Source: Oegoconia quadripuncta
Taxonomy: Eukaryota; Arthropoda; Insecta; Lepidoptera; Autostichidae
Length of the DNA: 64,000 bases
Assembly (NCBI GenBank): GCA_949316235.1
Contig: OX438754.1
Location: 4,511,501 to 4,575,500, forward strand
Direction: 5' to 3'
Translations under genes and position numbers: made by a program
Part shown: positions 19,345-31,084 of the stretch, in pieces
How positions within the stretch are numbered: the stretch's first letter is position 1
How the letters are laid out: each line of letters begins with the position of its first letter
Notes under the pieces: model-generated
Seen by the model: the letters and a program-made list of their open reading frames with translations, nothing else
Databases searched by the model: none
Told to the model about the DNA's origin: nothing

Positions 19345-19410
19345 ATATCCTTGGACACACACATCGCCATCTAGTTACGCACTAAGCACATAGGCTTGTA
19401 TTATATACCA
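19345..19410 (-). mobile_element. SINE family S2, short fragment
   Basis: AATATCCTTGGACACACACA and CGCCATCTAGTTACGCACTA match the 3' part of the S2 family. The fragment is interrupted by the adjacent M3 MITE. Confidence 0.6.
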
Positions 19411-19418
19411 ACCTGTGC

Positions 19419-19532
19419 AGCATGACATCGTTGGTCGCGCGCGACGCGACATGAGAGTGGGATAGTTGTATATTTCGTCCAAACGAATAAGCAGGACAAA
19501 TATTATCTCGCGCGACTTATCTTATCATGCTA
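19419..19532. mobile_element. MITE family M3, copy 1
   Basis: About 114 bp between AGCATGACA and ATCATGCT ends, with a GTGGGATAGTTGTATATTTC core shared with copies at 56,654-56,780 (inverted) and 57,273-57,393. CG-rich CGCGCGAC arms pair within the element. Confidence 0.7.
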
Positions 19533-19972
19533 CTAGTGCAAATGGTTTATATTTATAAACTACACGATTTTTTTTTTGTTGGAAATATGTTCTTAGTATA
19601 AATGTAAACATACATAACTCGGGTTCACATGTTCGTTTTTAGCGTTGCCGTTCGTACGGCTAAAGCTTCTTCACCGGCAAAATTTGAGTGCTTGTTATTT
19701 TCTTACATGAATGAAAGCTTTTAAAACTGGTTTCTATTAAAGGAAAACATGTTTAAAAGAATAATAGGGATTAAAACTTTGTTATAAAAATGTTGTTTAT
19801 TAATGTTTTTTACCGCCGACCTTGAGACCCACTATAGTCCGGATTTTTTAGCAGCTAGGTCTGGCTATCTGATTTTTAGAGATGGCAACGCTTTCCGTAT
19901 TCATCATACAAAAGTGTGATTCGAACCCGCCAACTAACATAACTTCGTAATGACATTGTGTTATTTTTCCAG

Positions 19973-20223
19973 AGCATAATGTGAAGCAAATAACAACAGT
20001 AAACGGGAAAAACTTTTACATGTACAATGATTATACGTACACTTTTCACTTCTGTACGCGTAATAGCATGCGCACACGTGTCCGGTGCACATCGAAGAAT
20101 TGTAAAGCCTACCTAGTAGTCGCTTCCAATGGTCAACTGATCAATATGGACGGTCATCATGCCCACACCCCTCCTTGGTACAAAATATTGAAAGATGGTC
20201 GTTATCTTAAAATAAATAGGTAA
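19973..20223 (+). CDS. mod(mdg4): FLYWCH terminal exon 4 (group B)
   Basis: The acceptor ttatttttccag ends at 19,972. AG completes the split codon and 82 residues follow, ending KILKDGRYLKINR. Landmarks are FYMYNDYTYTF, RVRCTSKNCKAY and HHAHTPP. The family tryptophan is valine. The opening CAAATAACAACAGTAAACGG is almost the same as in exon 5, so the two arose by recent duplication. An AATAAA at 20,212-20,217 lies inside the last codons. Confidence 0.86.
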
Positions 20224-20616
20224 ATGAATGCTTTCATATTCTTTCAACATACAATCTGTTAAGAGTATTTATCCCACACGGCATTCCATACAAACTTTCA
20301 AATTCAAATTTTTCGAAATGAATGCACCAATTCTAATGAAACTTTATATGTATAAGTAGGACACATATATCTAAAAAGTCAGTAGAGAATATTTATGAAA
20401 AAGAGTATAACTACTAAATTAGAGCGGCTATAAGTATTCCATAGAACAGAAAAAAATGCCATATATTCTTTTAAATTCGATATTTTGAAAATATTTTCCA
20501 CTATCACTTTTTAGATTTATGTATCCTGCTTATACGTATAAAAGTTGATTAGTATTCTCGAAAAACTTGGACTTGAAAGTATGTATAGAATGATACCCAC
20601 GAAGGTGTTGCCGGCC

Positions 20617-20820
20617 TATCGATAGTTAACCTTGAAAGTCATCTATAATATCGACAGCATAATTTCAGGAATAGTATTGGAGAAATCTGATACTATCGAT
20701 GTATTTATGTTATCGATAGCAAATTTTTATCCAATAGTATCGGTTGCTAGTTTTGGACGATGTTAATAGTGTGAACACCCAGGTTTGATAAATATCGATT
20801 AATACTATCGACAGTGTCGA
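20617..20820. repeat. Second TATCGATA cluster
   Basis: Exact TATCGATA at 20,617 and 20,711, plus near-sites ACTATCGAT at 20,693 and ATATCGATT at 20,793 and an ACTATCGACAG. It is less dense than the cluster at 12.4-12.9 kb. Confidence 0.5.
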
Positions 20821-20826
20821 TTGCAG

Positions 20827-21045
20827 TTTTTTTTTATTATTCACTGAAAACGCGTTTGGCCGAAATCTCATTTGATGCAAAGTGACGATGTGGTTGACGA
20901 TGCAGTACGCGATCCCAGCCTATTCACCCTCTTGAAGTTCGGTTGTAGGAGTCAGCAAAGACTGATGCCGAAAGCTGAGCTGTTCGCAATAGTCGAACCT
21001 CTTATTGCGAAATTTTGGAATCTATTAACCGACTTCAATCAATAA
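20827..21045 (-). mobile_element. LINE 3'-end fragment
   Basis: A T run, then CCGAAATCTCATTTGATGCA and AAAGTGACGATGTGGTTGA. The same layout recurs at 32,815-33,020. It is read from the minus strand as the 3' tail of a non-LTR retrotransposon. Confidence 0.65.
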
Positions 21046-21597
21046 GGAGGAGGTTCTCACTTCGGCCGTTTGCATTTTATTTTTGTTTTATTATTAGTGA
21101 GGATGTGTTATTGGCTTACTCTTGTTATACTTATTTCTCAGTTATTATTATTGCTATTGGGTTAATAGACGAAAATAATTTAAAATAAATTTCCTTAAAT
21201 ACACAAAACCCTACGTAGACAATTTAAATTGTGGTCGAGGGTTGTAAACTGCGATAGTACACGGTTATTTTAGCTTAGGGATCATGTTACATTTTAATTA
21301 AGTCACCTAGCATCTAGATGAATAATTCATCTGACCAGAAATTTGTTAAGTTTCCTGTATCTTTATGGTAATAAAATATGTTTTATTAACAATTATTACT
21401 TATTCGTTGTCTAAACCTGCGAGGTCGTAATCACTTTTGTTATCGGGGACGAAAGAGTTAACAATTTTCATTATTCTTATTATGGTTCGACCTCATTGTC
21501 AATTCATCCTCCTCCAAAATACATCGTTATAATCACTTGGAAGAGATCAAGTGCTTACCTATAGCACAGGGTTTCTTTAAGTACCTGCTTAATATTA

Positions 21598-21997
21598 GGT
21601 CCTTAACTATGAAATTGGCGTTTTGTATGAAGAATTTCATTGAGACTGAGATTTTTGATTTTTTTTTGGGAACGGCAAATCCAAATTTAGCTTAAATTTG
21701 TGTGTATTATCGGATAACATTAAGTTAAGTATAGGCATCGTTAATTTTTAAATGTAACCGCTTTATAAAACTTTCAGCAAATCTAAGAAATGATTATGGG
21801 AAGCACATGAAAAGAGCTCTGTTAATTTTTTTTATTATGTGAATTAGCCCAGAAATTAAAAAATATTTCATGTGAAACCTTGAAATAATATTCAATTTTC
21901 CAAATAAAAAACAAATTTGGATATAGCTTTGAAAATCGCAGGAATTGGTACATATGATTAACGAAGAAAAAAAACTCCAATTTCATAGGTAAAGACC
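21598..21997 (+). mobile_element. MITE family M1, copy 2
   Basis: Ends GGTCCTTAACTATGAAATTGG at left (21 bp, first base 21,598) and CCAATTTCATAGGTAAAGACC at right. The interior is nearly base-for-base the copy at 11,910 apart from small deletions, suggesting recent activity. Confidence 0.85.
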
Positions 21998-22256
21998 CAA
22001 TACTTTATTCTTTGATTGTATAGTCCACCATTATCAGACCAAATATCTACTTCTGTTATGAACAACAAAAAATATTCATTATTTCAATCATTCAAAATCA
22101 ATTGTTCGTCTTCACGGTGGTGGTACATGATTAAACTTGTTACTAACCTAGTTCTGTATTAATCCACAGTGGACGTGGTTAGTTAATGAAATTCCTCCCA
22201 GATTGCCGGGCATTTGGGTAACCCTCTGCTCCACAGCACGTAATCTTTAAAACATT

Positions 22257-22405
22257 GGTGTCGATTCCGATGTACACCAACTAAACTAAACTAAAACCAG
22301 TTTTAATGTAGTACTGTCTCTTTCTCCCTAGAACAATACGATGCGACGGCACCACTCCAAAACTGGTTTTAGTTTAGTTTAGTTGGTGTACATCCGAATC
22401 GACAG
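22257..22405. mobile_element. Hairpin MITE family M2, copy 2
   Basis: GGTGTCGATTCCGATGTACA and TGTACATCCGAATCGACAG form the ends. The AACTAAACTAAAACCAGTTT arm has one extra ACTAA unit compared with copy 1. Confidence 0.88.
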
Positions 22406-22741
22406 CATTGTCACCCTACATATTGACAGATAAAGAACAAGGGGAATGTGTATTTTGTGAGGGTACTTGAGGTAAATATTTTTATAACAGAAGATGATTG
22501 AAAAATTTCGGTTTATAACAAAGACAACAGATCTCGTTCGAAATTTCGTTACTTTCTTTTTACAATGGTAATTGTTATATAACCTGTTCTGACGGTTAAG
22601 GGGCAACTCTTAAGAAATATAAGTTTTCTACACTTTAAAAGTGTAGTGGTAGATTCATCCGTATATAACTTCTATATTCTGGACTTGGATGATCACGTCT
22701 ACGAAGTCTTATATAAATGAAAATATTATCTACCTACCAGT

Positions 22742-22822
22742 TATTCAATGAGTATAATTATAATATAATATAATTATAATATAATATATATATTATATAA
22801 TATATATATTATATTATAATAC
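22742..22822. repeat. Pure AT palindromic tract
   Basis: About 80 bp of A and T only, built of TATAAT/ATTATA units that can fold back on themselves. Prone to cruciform formation and length change. Confidence 0.75.
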
Positions 22823-22902
22823 ATGCAAACTAGGGAGACAATGGGACTGACATGCCTTGATATGGACAAAAGTCTCTAGAATTAATATGGATAAACAAAT
22901 GA

Positions 22903-23270
22903 GCGTCGGTGGTTCAATGGTTAAGACGCGGTCTCCCAATTCGGGAGGTCCGGGTTCGATTCCCAGGCAGGTCATGTACCAGTGATTAGATTAGGAGCCC
23001 ATACTGTCCCACTGCTGGGCAAAGGCCTCCTTCCTCTCTCCCATGTACCATTGAGTTTTTAAATTTAATTACTTATGTGCACTTATCCAACTGCTCTTAA
23101 ACGGTGAAGGAAAACAAGGAAGGTGAGGAAACCTGCGTGCCTGAGAAATAAAAATTCAAAGGCATGTGAAGTCGTCAAACCTCATTAGGCCAGTGTGGTG
23201 GACTATGGCCCATAGTCCCTAAAGAAGGCCTATATCCCTGCAGTGGGATGTTTACGGGTCGATGAAGATG
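22903..23270 (+). mobile_element. tRNA-derived SINE family S3
   Basis: The head has an A-box-like TGGTTCAATGGTTAAGACG and a B box GGTTCGATTCCC about 35 bp later, then the CCCACTGCTGGGCAAAGGCC body and the CCTGCAGTGGGATGTTTACG end typical of lepidopteran SINEs. It ends with GATGAAGATG units 36 bp before exon 5. Confidence 0.8.
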
Positions 23271-23305
23271 AAAAATAAATGAGTACCTACATGATATTTT
23301 TCCAG

Positions 23306-23553
23306 GACATGATATGAACCAAATAACAACTGTAAGCGGGGAAATATTTAATATGTACAAGGATTATACGTTCACATTCGACTTATATACGGACAATAAA
23401 GCAAGCAAGCGTCTCCGGTGCACGTCGTCGGACTGTAAGGCGTACATCGTGGTCACGTCCGACAATGGTCTGATGGTGAACTCCGTCGATGAACATTCCC
23501 ATCCTCCGCCGTTGTACCACCTGTTGAAGGATGGTCGTTATGTTGAAATTTGA
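23306..23553 (+). CDS. mod(mdg4): FLYWCH terminal exon 5 (group B)
   Basis: The acceptor gatatttttccag ends at 23,305. GA completes the split codon and 81 residues follow. Landmarks are FNMYKDYTFTF, RLRCTSSDCKAY and EHSHPPP, then LLKDGRYVEI at the end. The family tryptophan is leucine. It is the sister copy of exon 4. The ATG at 23,314 is internal to the exon and not needed. Confidence 0.86.
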
Positions 23554-23584
23554 CCTCATTATGTTATATTGTATGTTTATGTTA

Positions 23585-23745
23585 TATAGAATAGGCGCTC
23601 GTGGTGCAGTCGCATTCGCTAATACAGTGTTACTGTGCTTCGGAGGGCACGTGAAATAGGTAGTCGGTCCCGGTTTTTTCATTCGAAGGCAATCGTTAAG
23701 CTAAGTCGGGGGCCTACAGCGCCGGCACTGTATATATATATTATT
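23585..23745 (+). mobile_element. Probable short retroelement
   Basis: GGCGCTCGTGGTGCAGTCGC at the head and GGGGCCTACAGCGCCGGCAC at the end form a non-AT-rich unit, followed by TA repeats. It resembles dispersed lepidopteran SINE-like units. No second copy in the window. Confidence 0.4.
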
Positions 23746-23749
23746 ATTT

Positions 23750-25157
23750 TATATTATAATATTTCATTAATTGTGAAATAGCCTGTTTATGCGAACGGGC
23801 TGTTCATGTTCATGAATGTTTATCATCTAAATAATCTGATATTTTATAATATGCTTTCTTAATAAGTTTCTGTTTTATAGTATCTTTAAATTTGTTGAAA
23901 GGCTCCGCTACAACTCATGCTGATTGAAGATCCTTTTGCCTCCACTTTGTGATACCTACAATTCTGACAATGTACAATGATGACAAAAAGCATGTTCTTT
24001 TTTTTTTATACCGCATGTAGTACCTATGGTCTCTTTAGTATTCATACCTGGGATCTAATTCCGCTAAAATTATAGTCTAATTTCGCTTCCATGGAATAGC
24101 ATTAGGATTTAATTAGATTATTTTTCTCTGTTTTTCGTCAAGTATTTGGAAAGTCATTGTCACTCGCACAATCTACTGCTACTGTATCAATATCGAAGTG
24201 AAACTGGGCAAAAATTTTAGCGAAATTGCCCTGAATGTTGAAATGTTGTGTCGTAAAATATGTTACTAAAGCGTTCTATCTATAAGATTCAATCAATCAA
24301 TATTTTTATAAGTAAATTTACACTTGAAAATAGACACTTTATGTAGCGACCAGAAATTACATTTGGGAGAAAGCTAAGATATTCAAAGATTCTTTTTGAT
24401 ATCAATGAGGTTCTTGCTCTCCTGCCCTCTGTTCTCCTCCACCTGTGGCATGGAGGACCTTTACGTGGCTGCAGACAACCCTGTAGTTGTGGCTGAATTC
24501 TGGACGGATCAAGTATGATTGGACACATTGACACGAAGAAGAAGATGTTCAATACATACTTAAATTTACTATGTATTGGTAAAGCACGTCATGAATAGTT
24601 ACTTATCTTTCCCTAAAATTTAATAATTGTTAATCTCATTGATATAAACATTTTTGTCTGCTCGTTGGGAAAATTTAGTAATTAGGTATGCAAAAAATTG
24701 TTTTAGTATAAGTTTTTAGCGTTTGGCTCGCTTGTGTTCGATCTCTTAATTTGGTACCACGTAAGCGCGCTAGAAGTAAATTATGGTAACTCAATACATC
24801 AGACGTTTATCCTCTTATCCTGATTGCATGAGCGCTCCTTAGGCCACCAAACTAAGATCCGCACGAGCTTGTCCGGTTTTTCCCTGCAAATCGGGAAAGG
24901 CCAATCAATGCAGTCCTATATATTTTATGTTAGGTCAATTTTGTGAAGTACAATAAAGCGTTTCGAAACTGTCTCCTTGTGGTTGCCTTATGTTTTAGTA
25001 AATATCAGAGAAATTACTGAATTCCTCCATCAAGAGTCTCCTTTGACTCTCGTTTCGCCCAAAAACATCCTGGCAGCGTCACCTTATCCTTACCCTATAT
25101 TAAATACGAACTTATATGTTCATGTAAACTTCAACCTGTGTGATGATTTCTTTTCAG
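23750..25157. other. AT-rich spacer, no gene seen
   Basis: No FLYWCH signature or clear repeat. A frame open from 24,977 reads through the polypyrimidine tract into exon 6 and is regarded as chance. Confidence 0.5.
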
Positions 25158-25429
25158 ATATCTTTAAGCGAATAATCACCACGAGGGGAAGAATATATTA
25201 CCTGTATAAGAATTACACTTACTCCTTCCACTACAATGTATCAACTCGGAATGCCTCACGCCAAAGGTGCACCGTAAAGAAGGGCTGTAAAGCTTACCTC
25301 GTGGTTACGACTAAAGGGAAGCTAGTCGAGGCACATGGCACACATGACCACGCACCTTCTGAAATTAACCTGTCTAAAGATGGTAGATATTCGATACATA
25401 GAGTTAGTAAATATGCTACGAAAAGTTAA
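25158..25429 (+). CDS. mod(mdg4): FLYWCH terminal exon 6 (group B)
   Basis: The acceptor gatttcttttcag ends at 25,157. AT completes the split codon and 89 residues follow. Landmarks are YYLYKNYTYSF, RQRCTVKKGCKAY and GTHDHAP, then LSKDGRYSIHRV. The tryptophan position is glutamine, and the C-C spacing is one residue longer than in exons 3-5. An AATAAA at 25,458-25,463, 29 bp past the stop, is a good polyadenylation signal for this isoform. Confidence 0.86.
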
Positions 25430-25659
25430 CTTTTTAAAATTTCTCATTTTGACAAGAAATAAATCTTTATTTTGTATAATGCGTGTTTATGGATTTACTT
25501 TTTCCCCGTTTGTATTAGATCAGGAGGAATGGAGAAAATTCTTGTTAGAAAATGAGGTGTTAGGTATTATAGAAAGACTATGATATCATCGAAATACCAA
25601 CTGTGTTGAAAGCAAAACATGTTAACGGCTTAACCTATTTTCATCAAACATGGATAAAA

Positions 25660-25972
25660 CCGCCTGCGTGGCTCAATGTAAATAACATTGGGTTTACGAA
25701 TCGAGGTAGCGGGTTCGATCCCCAGCGGCTCGGTTTGGTTGATGGTACGGCATTTTAAATATCCGCCTGGCTAGCTACCACCATCTTATCTAAATCTGCC
25801 GCCAAGCAGCAACGTTAATATCTTTGTTGTGTTCCGGTTGTCAGAGGTAAGATAGCCAGTGTCCCAAATATGTTGGGGTTTCCGGGTCAGTACGCTTCCA
25901 CCTTCGGCATCATCTTCACTTAACATCAGGTGAGATTGAGGTCAAATACTGACCCGTTGTGTATAAAACAAT
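25660..25972 (+). mobile_element. tRNA-derived SINE family S1, full copy
   Basis: The head CGCCTGCGTGGCTCAATGTA (A box) and GGGTTCGATCCCC (B box) form an internal RNA polymerase III promoter. The body GTCCGCCTGGCTAGCTACCA to TAACATCAGGTGAGATTGAG follows. Full or partial relatives lie at 12,500, 34,463 (minus), 37,277 and 39,952. Confidence 0.85.
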
Positions 25973-26249
25973 TTTCCCTATGAAAACAAAGAAGTTTCGA
26001 TTGATTGATAGACCAGTGACAAGAAGCAGCGTCATTGGTCACAAAAATCTCGATTTTTGCTAAATGTTGCGAATAGGGCAAAGTCACCCGTGGAATGCGT
26101 TGCAAGTCACTCCATGGCATTATTTCCTGGACTTATTGGGGCAGGTCGTTCACAAAAAAGTCACCCGCCATTGAATTTACTGTATAAAATTTCTGATAAT
26201 TAGGGTCTGTCATAATAATTCAAATTTTTGTTTTCCTTCTAATTTTCAG

Positions 26250-26500
26250 TATCGTTTTCCGTCTCTCGACGAGGACGTACTCTACTTATACACCAAGGTT
26301 ATCCTTATACAATTCAATGGACGAAGCATAGTTGCACATGGAGATGTACCATGCTACAGAGGGGTACAAAGAAACGTTGCAATGCGAAGGTGGTTACAAC
26401 TCTTGAATTCAAATTCGTTTGCTGTAAAGGTGACCACAGTAGACATGTGAAGCCACAATTTGTGAAACCTGATGATGCTACGTTTATGCCTATTTACTAG
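26250..26500 (+). CDS. mod(mdg4): FLYWCH terminal exon 7 (group C)
   Basis: The acceptor ttctaattttcag ends at 26,249. TA completes the split codon and 82 residues run to a TAG. Landmarks are LLIHQGYPY, WRCTMLQRGTKKRCNAKV and CCKGDHSRHVKP. The first cysteine pair is separated by ten residues instead of three to five, which sets group C apart, and the histidine pair is H-x2-H. No ATG lies near the exon start, so a simple start-to-stop search misses it. The 3' flank is homologous to that of exon 8. Confidence 0.85.
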
Positions 26501-26828
26501 AGAAGACTGTGGATGCTGCGCTGAGGAGTTGGACTACATGAGGTCCTGAATCAGATTTGTAAATGAGCTATATAGATATCTTCTTCAACAGCCTTTCGTA
26601 CGTCTCCATTGTGGGGGTACGGGATCCTCTCACTAAGCGATATATGGAATAATGCGGATTGGTGGATTTGTGTCAGCCAAGTGACGACCTGACTGTCAGT
26701 GGTTGACCGTCCTGTAGATGTACCTAGATAACTGTCTTCAATTAAAAACAAGCAGTCCCGACTGTTTATGGGTGGTACAGGTACAGGGTGACTTTTGATT
26801 ATACTTCCTGATGCCAAAAGATATATTG

Positions 26829-27217
26829 GGTCTTTACCTATGAAATTGGAGTTTTTTTTCTTCGTTAATCATATGTACCAATTCCTGCGATTTTCAAAGC
26901 TATATCCAAATTTGTTTTTTATTTGGAAAATGCGATATTATTTCAAGGTTTGACATGAAATATTTTTTAATTTCTGGGCTAAATCATACAATAAAAAAAT
27001 TTGAACTGAGCTTTTTTCATGTGCTTCCCATAATCATTTCTTAGATTCGCTGAAACTTTTATTAAGTGGTTACTTAACTTAATGTTATCCGATAATACAC
27101 ACAAAGTTTAGCTAAATTTGAATTTGCCGTTCCCAAAAAAAATCAAAAATGTTTGTATGGAGAAAACGGTCTTAATGAAATTCTTCTAAAAAAACGCCAA
27201 TTTCATAGGTAAGGACC
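26829..27217 (-). mobile_element. MITE family M1, copy 3 (inverted)
   Basis: GGTCTTTACCTATGAAATTGG at left and CCAATTTCATAGGTAAGGACC at right, in the opposite orientation to copies 1 and 2. It inserted into the 3' flank of exon 7. Confidence 0.85.
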
Positions 27218-27373
27218 TAATATATCATGACAACAACATTCCAGACAAACTTATTTTTTTCTTCTTTTTTGTAAAAAAGTTATTTCTTTGGGAAAATTGT
27301 TTGTGTCAAGAACTCATTTAAAGTCCCCCGACACTGTAAACTAACAATTACAGTCATTAATAAGTATTCTATG

Positions 27374-27380
27374 AGATAAA
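27374..27380 (+). terminator. Candidate polyadenylation signal of the exon 7 unit
   Basis: GATAAA sits within GATAAAGACGTTTTCAC, and the same context with AATAAA recurs at 33,112 and 39,212. The repetition suggests a duplicated 3' end. Confidence 0.4.
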
Positions 27381-27639
27381 GACGTTTTCACATTCATTGG
27401 TAGGACCAAATGTCCGACAATCTCTCTAAATAACTCTGTTGTTTTTGAAGTATTACTTATCTAACTAATATCATAAATGCGAAATATTGAATATCTCTTA
27501 AACCACAGTGGCATTTTTTTTTCCTTTAGGCATTCATCATCCTGTAAACATGATACAGGCCTTCCCTCGTATAAAGGCATTTAGGCTTTATTCGGTACTA
27601 TTTACTAAAATTTTTTGACATTGTCAAAATGTCTGATTT

Positions 27640-27900
27640 TCACTTTGCTCTCTCTGATATGCTCACGCCTGTTCCCCGTTGGGGTAGGCAGACACTATTG
27701 ATTTCCACTTGAAATGATCTTGACATACTACTGTTGCTTCTACCACTCTCATCCAAATACTTCATACACGCTCGTCGGTTAGTGGTTGACCGCAGCTGAC
27801 CTTTTGTGAGTACTCTAGTCACTTGATTGACGTACGTCTTTCTTGATCGACCTTTACCGACCCTTCCATTCACGCTTTCATTATATACTGCTTTCGTTGA
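27640..27900 (-). mobile_element. Non-LTR retrotransposon C-terminal remnant
   Basis: The minus strand encodes RVGKGRSRKTYVNQV, a degraded version of the GRGRPR-K-Y-x-DQ motif found at the end of RTE/CR1-like LINE proteins, then RRACMKYLDESGRS. Related remnants lie at 59.1 and 60.3 kb. Confidence 0.6.
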
Positions 27901-28037
27901 TCTCCTTTCACTTTTATGGATAAAATATATTTATCCAATAGCTTTGGAACTTATGGTATGTGTGTGACTGGAGATACAATAAACGATTTATCTATCTATC
28001 ATTTGTTTCTATATGCCCAAACCACCTTAACATGCCA

Positions 28038-28089
28038 AAGGTGTGTTGACGTAATGCATGCCATCTTACTCATTACGTCAACACACCTT
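28038..28089. repeat. Perfect 19-bp-arm hairpin
   Basis: AAGGTGTGTTGACGTAATG and its exact complement lie either side of a 14-base spacer. No mismatch. Confidence 0.9.
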
Positions 28090-28359
28090 TCTCAAATCAC
28101 ACAATTCTTTAATCTATCATTCAAAATCACTCCACACATACTACGCAGTGAACGCATTACTGATCACATACGTCTAAAAATTACGTATTTTTATTGGCCT
28201 ACTACGACATACCTCCTATTAAAGCTAGTTTCGAATCACGCTAGGGAAATATGTTTATATGATGAATAAGGCCATGTGTGCCCGAGTTGTGGATTTTGCA
28301 TTTATAAAAAGTATTTCTGTAATATATCAATCATATAATATAATCCATAATAAGAGCCT

Positions 28360-28410
28360 ATTTGTTGCTTAGTGTGGAACTAGAGTGCGCTATGTGTTGT
28401 CAAAGAATAT
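28360..28410 (+). mobile_element. SINE family S2, short fragment
   Basis: TGCTTAGTGTGGAACTAGAG and the following GCGCTATGTGTTGTC match the S2 3' part seen at 50,005. Confidence 0.5.
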
Positions 28411-29070
28411 TTATTACCTTTCCAAGCGTCATTCGGTTTTCGAGGGACGATAAATTTTTCAATACGGTGCTGCATTCGTTGCGGTTGTTGAGTGGCAACA
28501 TTTTTGTAAGCTGTATTTCAATGTTTCATTCAGTATAAAGCACTTTAGTTGGAGTCGTAGGAGATCATAAATTACATTATATAAAGATAGCCTGTTATGA
28601 AAGTAGTGAATAATGTAAAATAAATCTTGTAACATGAAGTGTGTATCATTGGTCCCAAAAATCCTGTAATCGTACAGCACCCGACGTGGCGAAGGCCAAC
28701 CGTTTCGTGGAATGCAAGGCCATGGGAGGGGCTTATAACCGGTAAAAATAATAGAACCAACTCTCTTTCAATGGGCGACGTAAAAGACGACTATGGAATT
28801 TCCAAAATTTCTATAGATGTTTTAACGGTGACGGGCACACCCCCAGTCACGTGCTGTATATTTCGAAAGGTAAACCGTGGATATTGCTTCAAACATTAAA
28901 CTTTCATGTTTGGGATATCTCTGACCACCCCGTTTGAGATAAAGGTAACGTTATTTTTGTATGTATTGGGAGACCTGTCCCAAAAAAGTCACTCACGTTC
29001 GAGTTTAAATTTCAACGAGCTGAGCTCTGTTATGATGATTCCATTTTTTGTTTTTATTTCTAATTTTCAG

Positions 29071-29318
29071 TGTCATTTGCCATCTCTCAACGAGGACGGA
29101 GACTCCTTATTTACCAAGGTTATCCCTATACCATTCAACGGACCAAGTATGTTTGCGCATGGAGGTGTACCAAGCTACAGAGGGGAACAAACAAGCGTTG
29201 CAATGCAACATTGCTTACAACTCTTGAATTCAAATTCATTAGCTGTAAAGGTGACCACAATGGACATGTAAAGCCGTTTTTTGCGAACTCTGGCAATAAT
29301 ATTTTTAGGGCTTATTAA
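29071..29318 (+). CDS. mod(mdg4): FLYWCH terminal exon 8 (group C)
   Basis: The acceptor tttctaattttcag ends at 29,070. TG completes the split codon and 81 residues follow. Landmarks are LLIYQGYPY, WRCTKLQRGTNKRCNATL and SCKGDHNGHVKP. The 5' intron flank (a GGTCCCAAAAAT element and a CCTGTCCCAAAAAAGTCAC element) and the 3' flank (TGAGGATGCTGGGCTGAGGA) are shared with exon 7, so the duplicated unit is larger than the exon. Confidence 0.86.
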
Positions 29319-29569
29319 TTAGAGGACCACATGACTGAGGATGCTGGGCTGAGGAATTGACTACGTGGGAGAAAAAATGTCGTTAATTAATCAAATTTGT
29401 AAATATGCTGTAGATGGCATCAATATCTTTTCATTTGGGGCATAGTCTACCACGCGGGCCGAGTTACAGTAAACGGAGTCCGTCTACTGCACAGGGCAGA
29501 TTGGTGGTTATATCAGTCAAGTAGCCAACTGACCTATAGACCACCGGCTTAATGACTGGCTTCAATGTT

Positions 29570-29880
29570 AAATCTAACTAATATTATAAATGCGAAAGTT
29601 TGTTGTTCAATCACGACACGTATGAACAGATTTAGATGAAATTTGTTGAACAGGTAGAATACTCGTATGCCTTAGAATAGGACAATGCCCGATAAAGTGA
29701 GTAGTTACCGCGACATAAATAAATTATTTGTTTGTAGCTCATTCACGGCGAAAGGGATGATTTGATTTGGATGAAATTTGGTTAAAGGGTATAAGGTAAA
29801 ATATGCCCTGGAATAGGACACAGGATACATTTTACCCGGATAAAATGAGCACTTCCCGCGAAATAAAGATAGTTAATCTA
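29570..29880 (+). mobile_element. Dispersed lepidopteran repeat (TAATATTATAAATGCGAAAG type)
   Basis: Starts CTAATATTATAAATGCGAAA and contains two diverged GATTTAGATGAAATTTG / GATTTGGATGAAATTTG units. This is a repeat type I recall as very common in Lepidoptera. A reverse-oriented relative ends at 50,278. Confidence 0.55.
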
Positions 29881-30499
29881 TAGGTATATCTATTCTGTGT
29901 CTGAATACCTATATAATATATATCTTTCTCCATATATACATATAGGTAGTAACTAATAATAAATTTAAGATATTGACGTCATTAAAGAAAATTTTCTTGA
30001 ATAAAATATTAAAGTGTAATGGATCCGCTTTTTCATTAAATTTCCAACACAGCTTTCGAATAGTAGAAAAATTCGACAAATCGGAACCGATAGAAAACAA
30101 AGTTGCACTTGGAATTTTCCGATCGTGATTTGCTGAAGTTCCAAAATCGCACTCCAGGAATGGTTGGCCTATGTAGTACAGCTGCCGATATTATTTCCAT
30201 GTGAAAACGTCACTAGACAGTGTGCGCCGCCGCCTACTAATGTCTGCCGTCTGCGTGTTCACGCGTCTAACCTAACCTTTTCATTTCAACATATTACCTA
30301 CCTTACGATATTTAATTTTCGATTTCATGTGCAGTTCCTTCCCCATAACATAACATCAAGTGAGTGAGATTAACTTATGGTTCCTGCACTACAGAGTAGA
30401 ACCAACCTGTTCCTTTCCATGGGCATCCTAAAAGGTCACTAAGGACCTATTCAACAACGAGCCATGGACTAGACTTAGGTCAGTGATGAGCAAGCTTAG

Positions 30500-30665
30500 A
30501 CAAGCATCATTGGTCCCAAAAATTCTGGATCTTGCAATGCAAGTTGCACTATGGGAGAGAATTATTCCCAGGACTTATTGAGACAGGTCGGTTACAAAAG
30601 TCACCTACAGTTGTGTTCACGAGTTATGCTTTGGCAGTGATATACAAGACACCTTAAATAAAGTA
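30500..30665 (+). repeat. Orphan copy of the group C exon 5' flank
   Basis: ATCATTGGTCCCAAAAATTC and CCAGGACTTATTGAGACAGG match the intron flank before exon 7, but no finger follows within 1.7 kb. It probably belongs to exon 9, pushed away by later insertions (MITE, CA repeat, LINE piece), or marks a lost exon. Confidence 0.5.
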
Positions 30666-31084
30666 TCTGGAATACAAAATGCAATAAACTTTAAAATTTA
30701 TTTATTTATTTTTTTACATGTAAATCGCGTTGAACATAATAGTATATATGTTTAAGGTTATAATTGAGACTTAAAACCTTCGCCTTCAAACAGTTTATCA
30801 CTCATTTTTCCTCATGATCATGTCCCAAACGAGAAGAGTCGTTCCACAGGGGCAGAACTGGGCAATTATGCCTCTTCCTTTTTTGAACGCTATTAAAAAA
30901 TGATCCGAGTCAAGGGACATAGCCGATGACATTTTGTAGAAAGAAATAATTGCCGCGCCATCTATCAATTTGGCCCTAAATATTCAATGGTGCGGTCAGT
31001 TTTATCTATGACGATCTTGACATTTTGAATAAATGTCACTTAAGAGGTCTGTCACCATAGACCAAGTCCTCTATTAGATTTTCC

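Noticed and set aside
24977..25157. Open frame upstream of and continuous with exon 6, giving a 150-residue protein
   Set aside because: It reads through the polypyrimidine tract and acceptor that match the other 14 exons; the extension has no family features.
28639..28899. 86-residue frame before exon 8
   Set aside because: It overlaps the duplicated intronic flank shared with exon 7 and is not conserved as protein.
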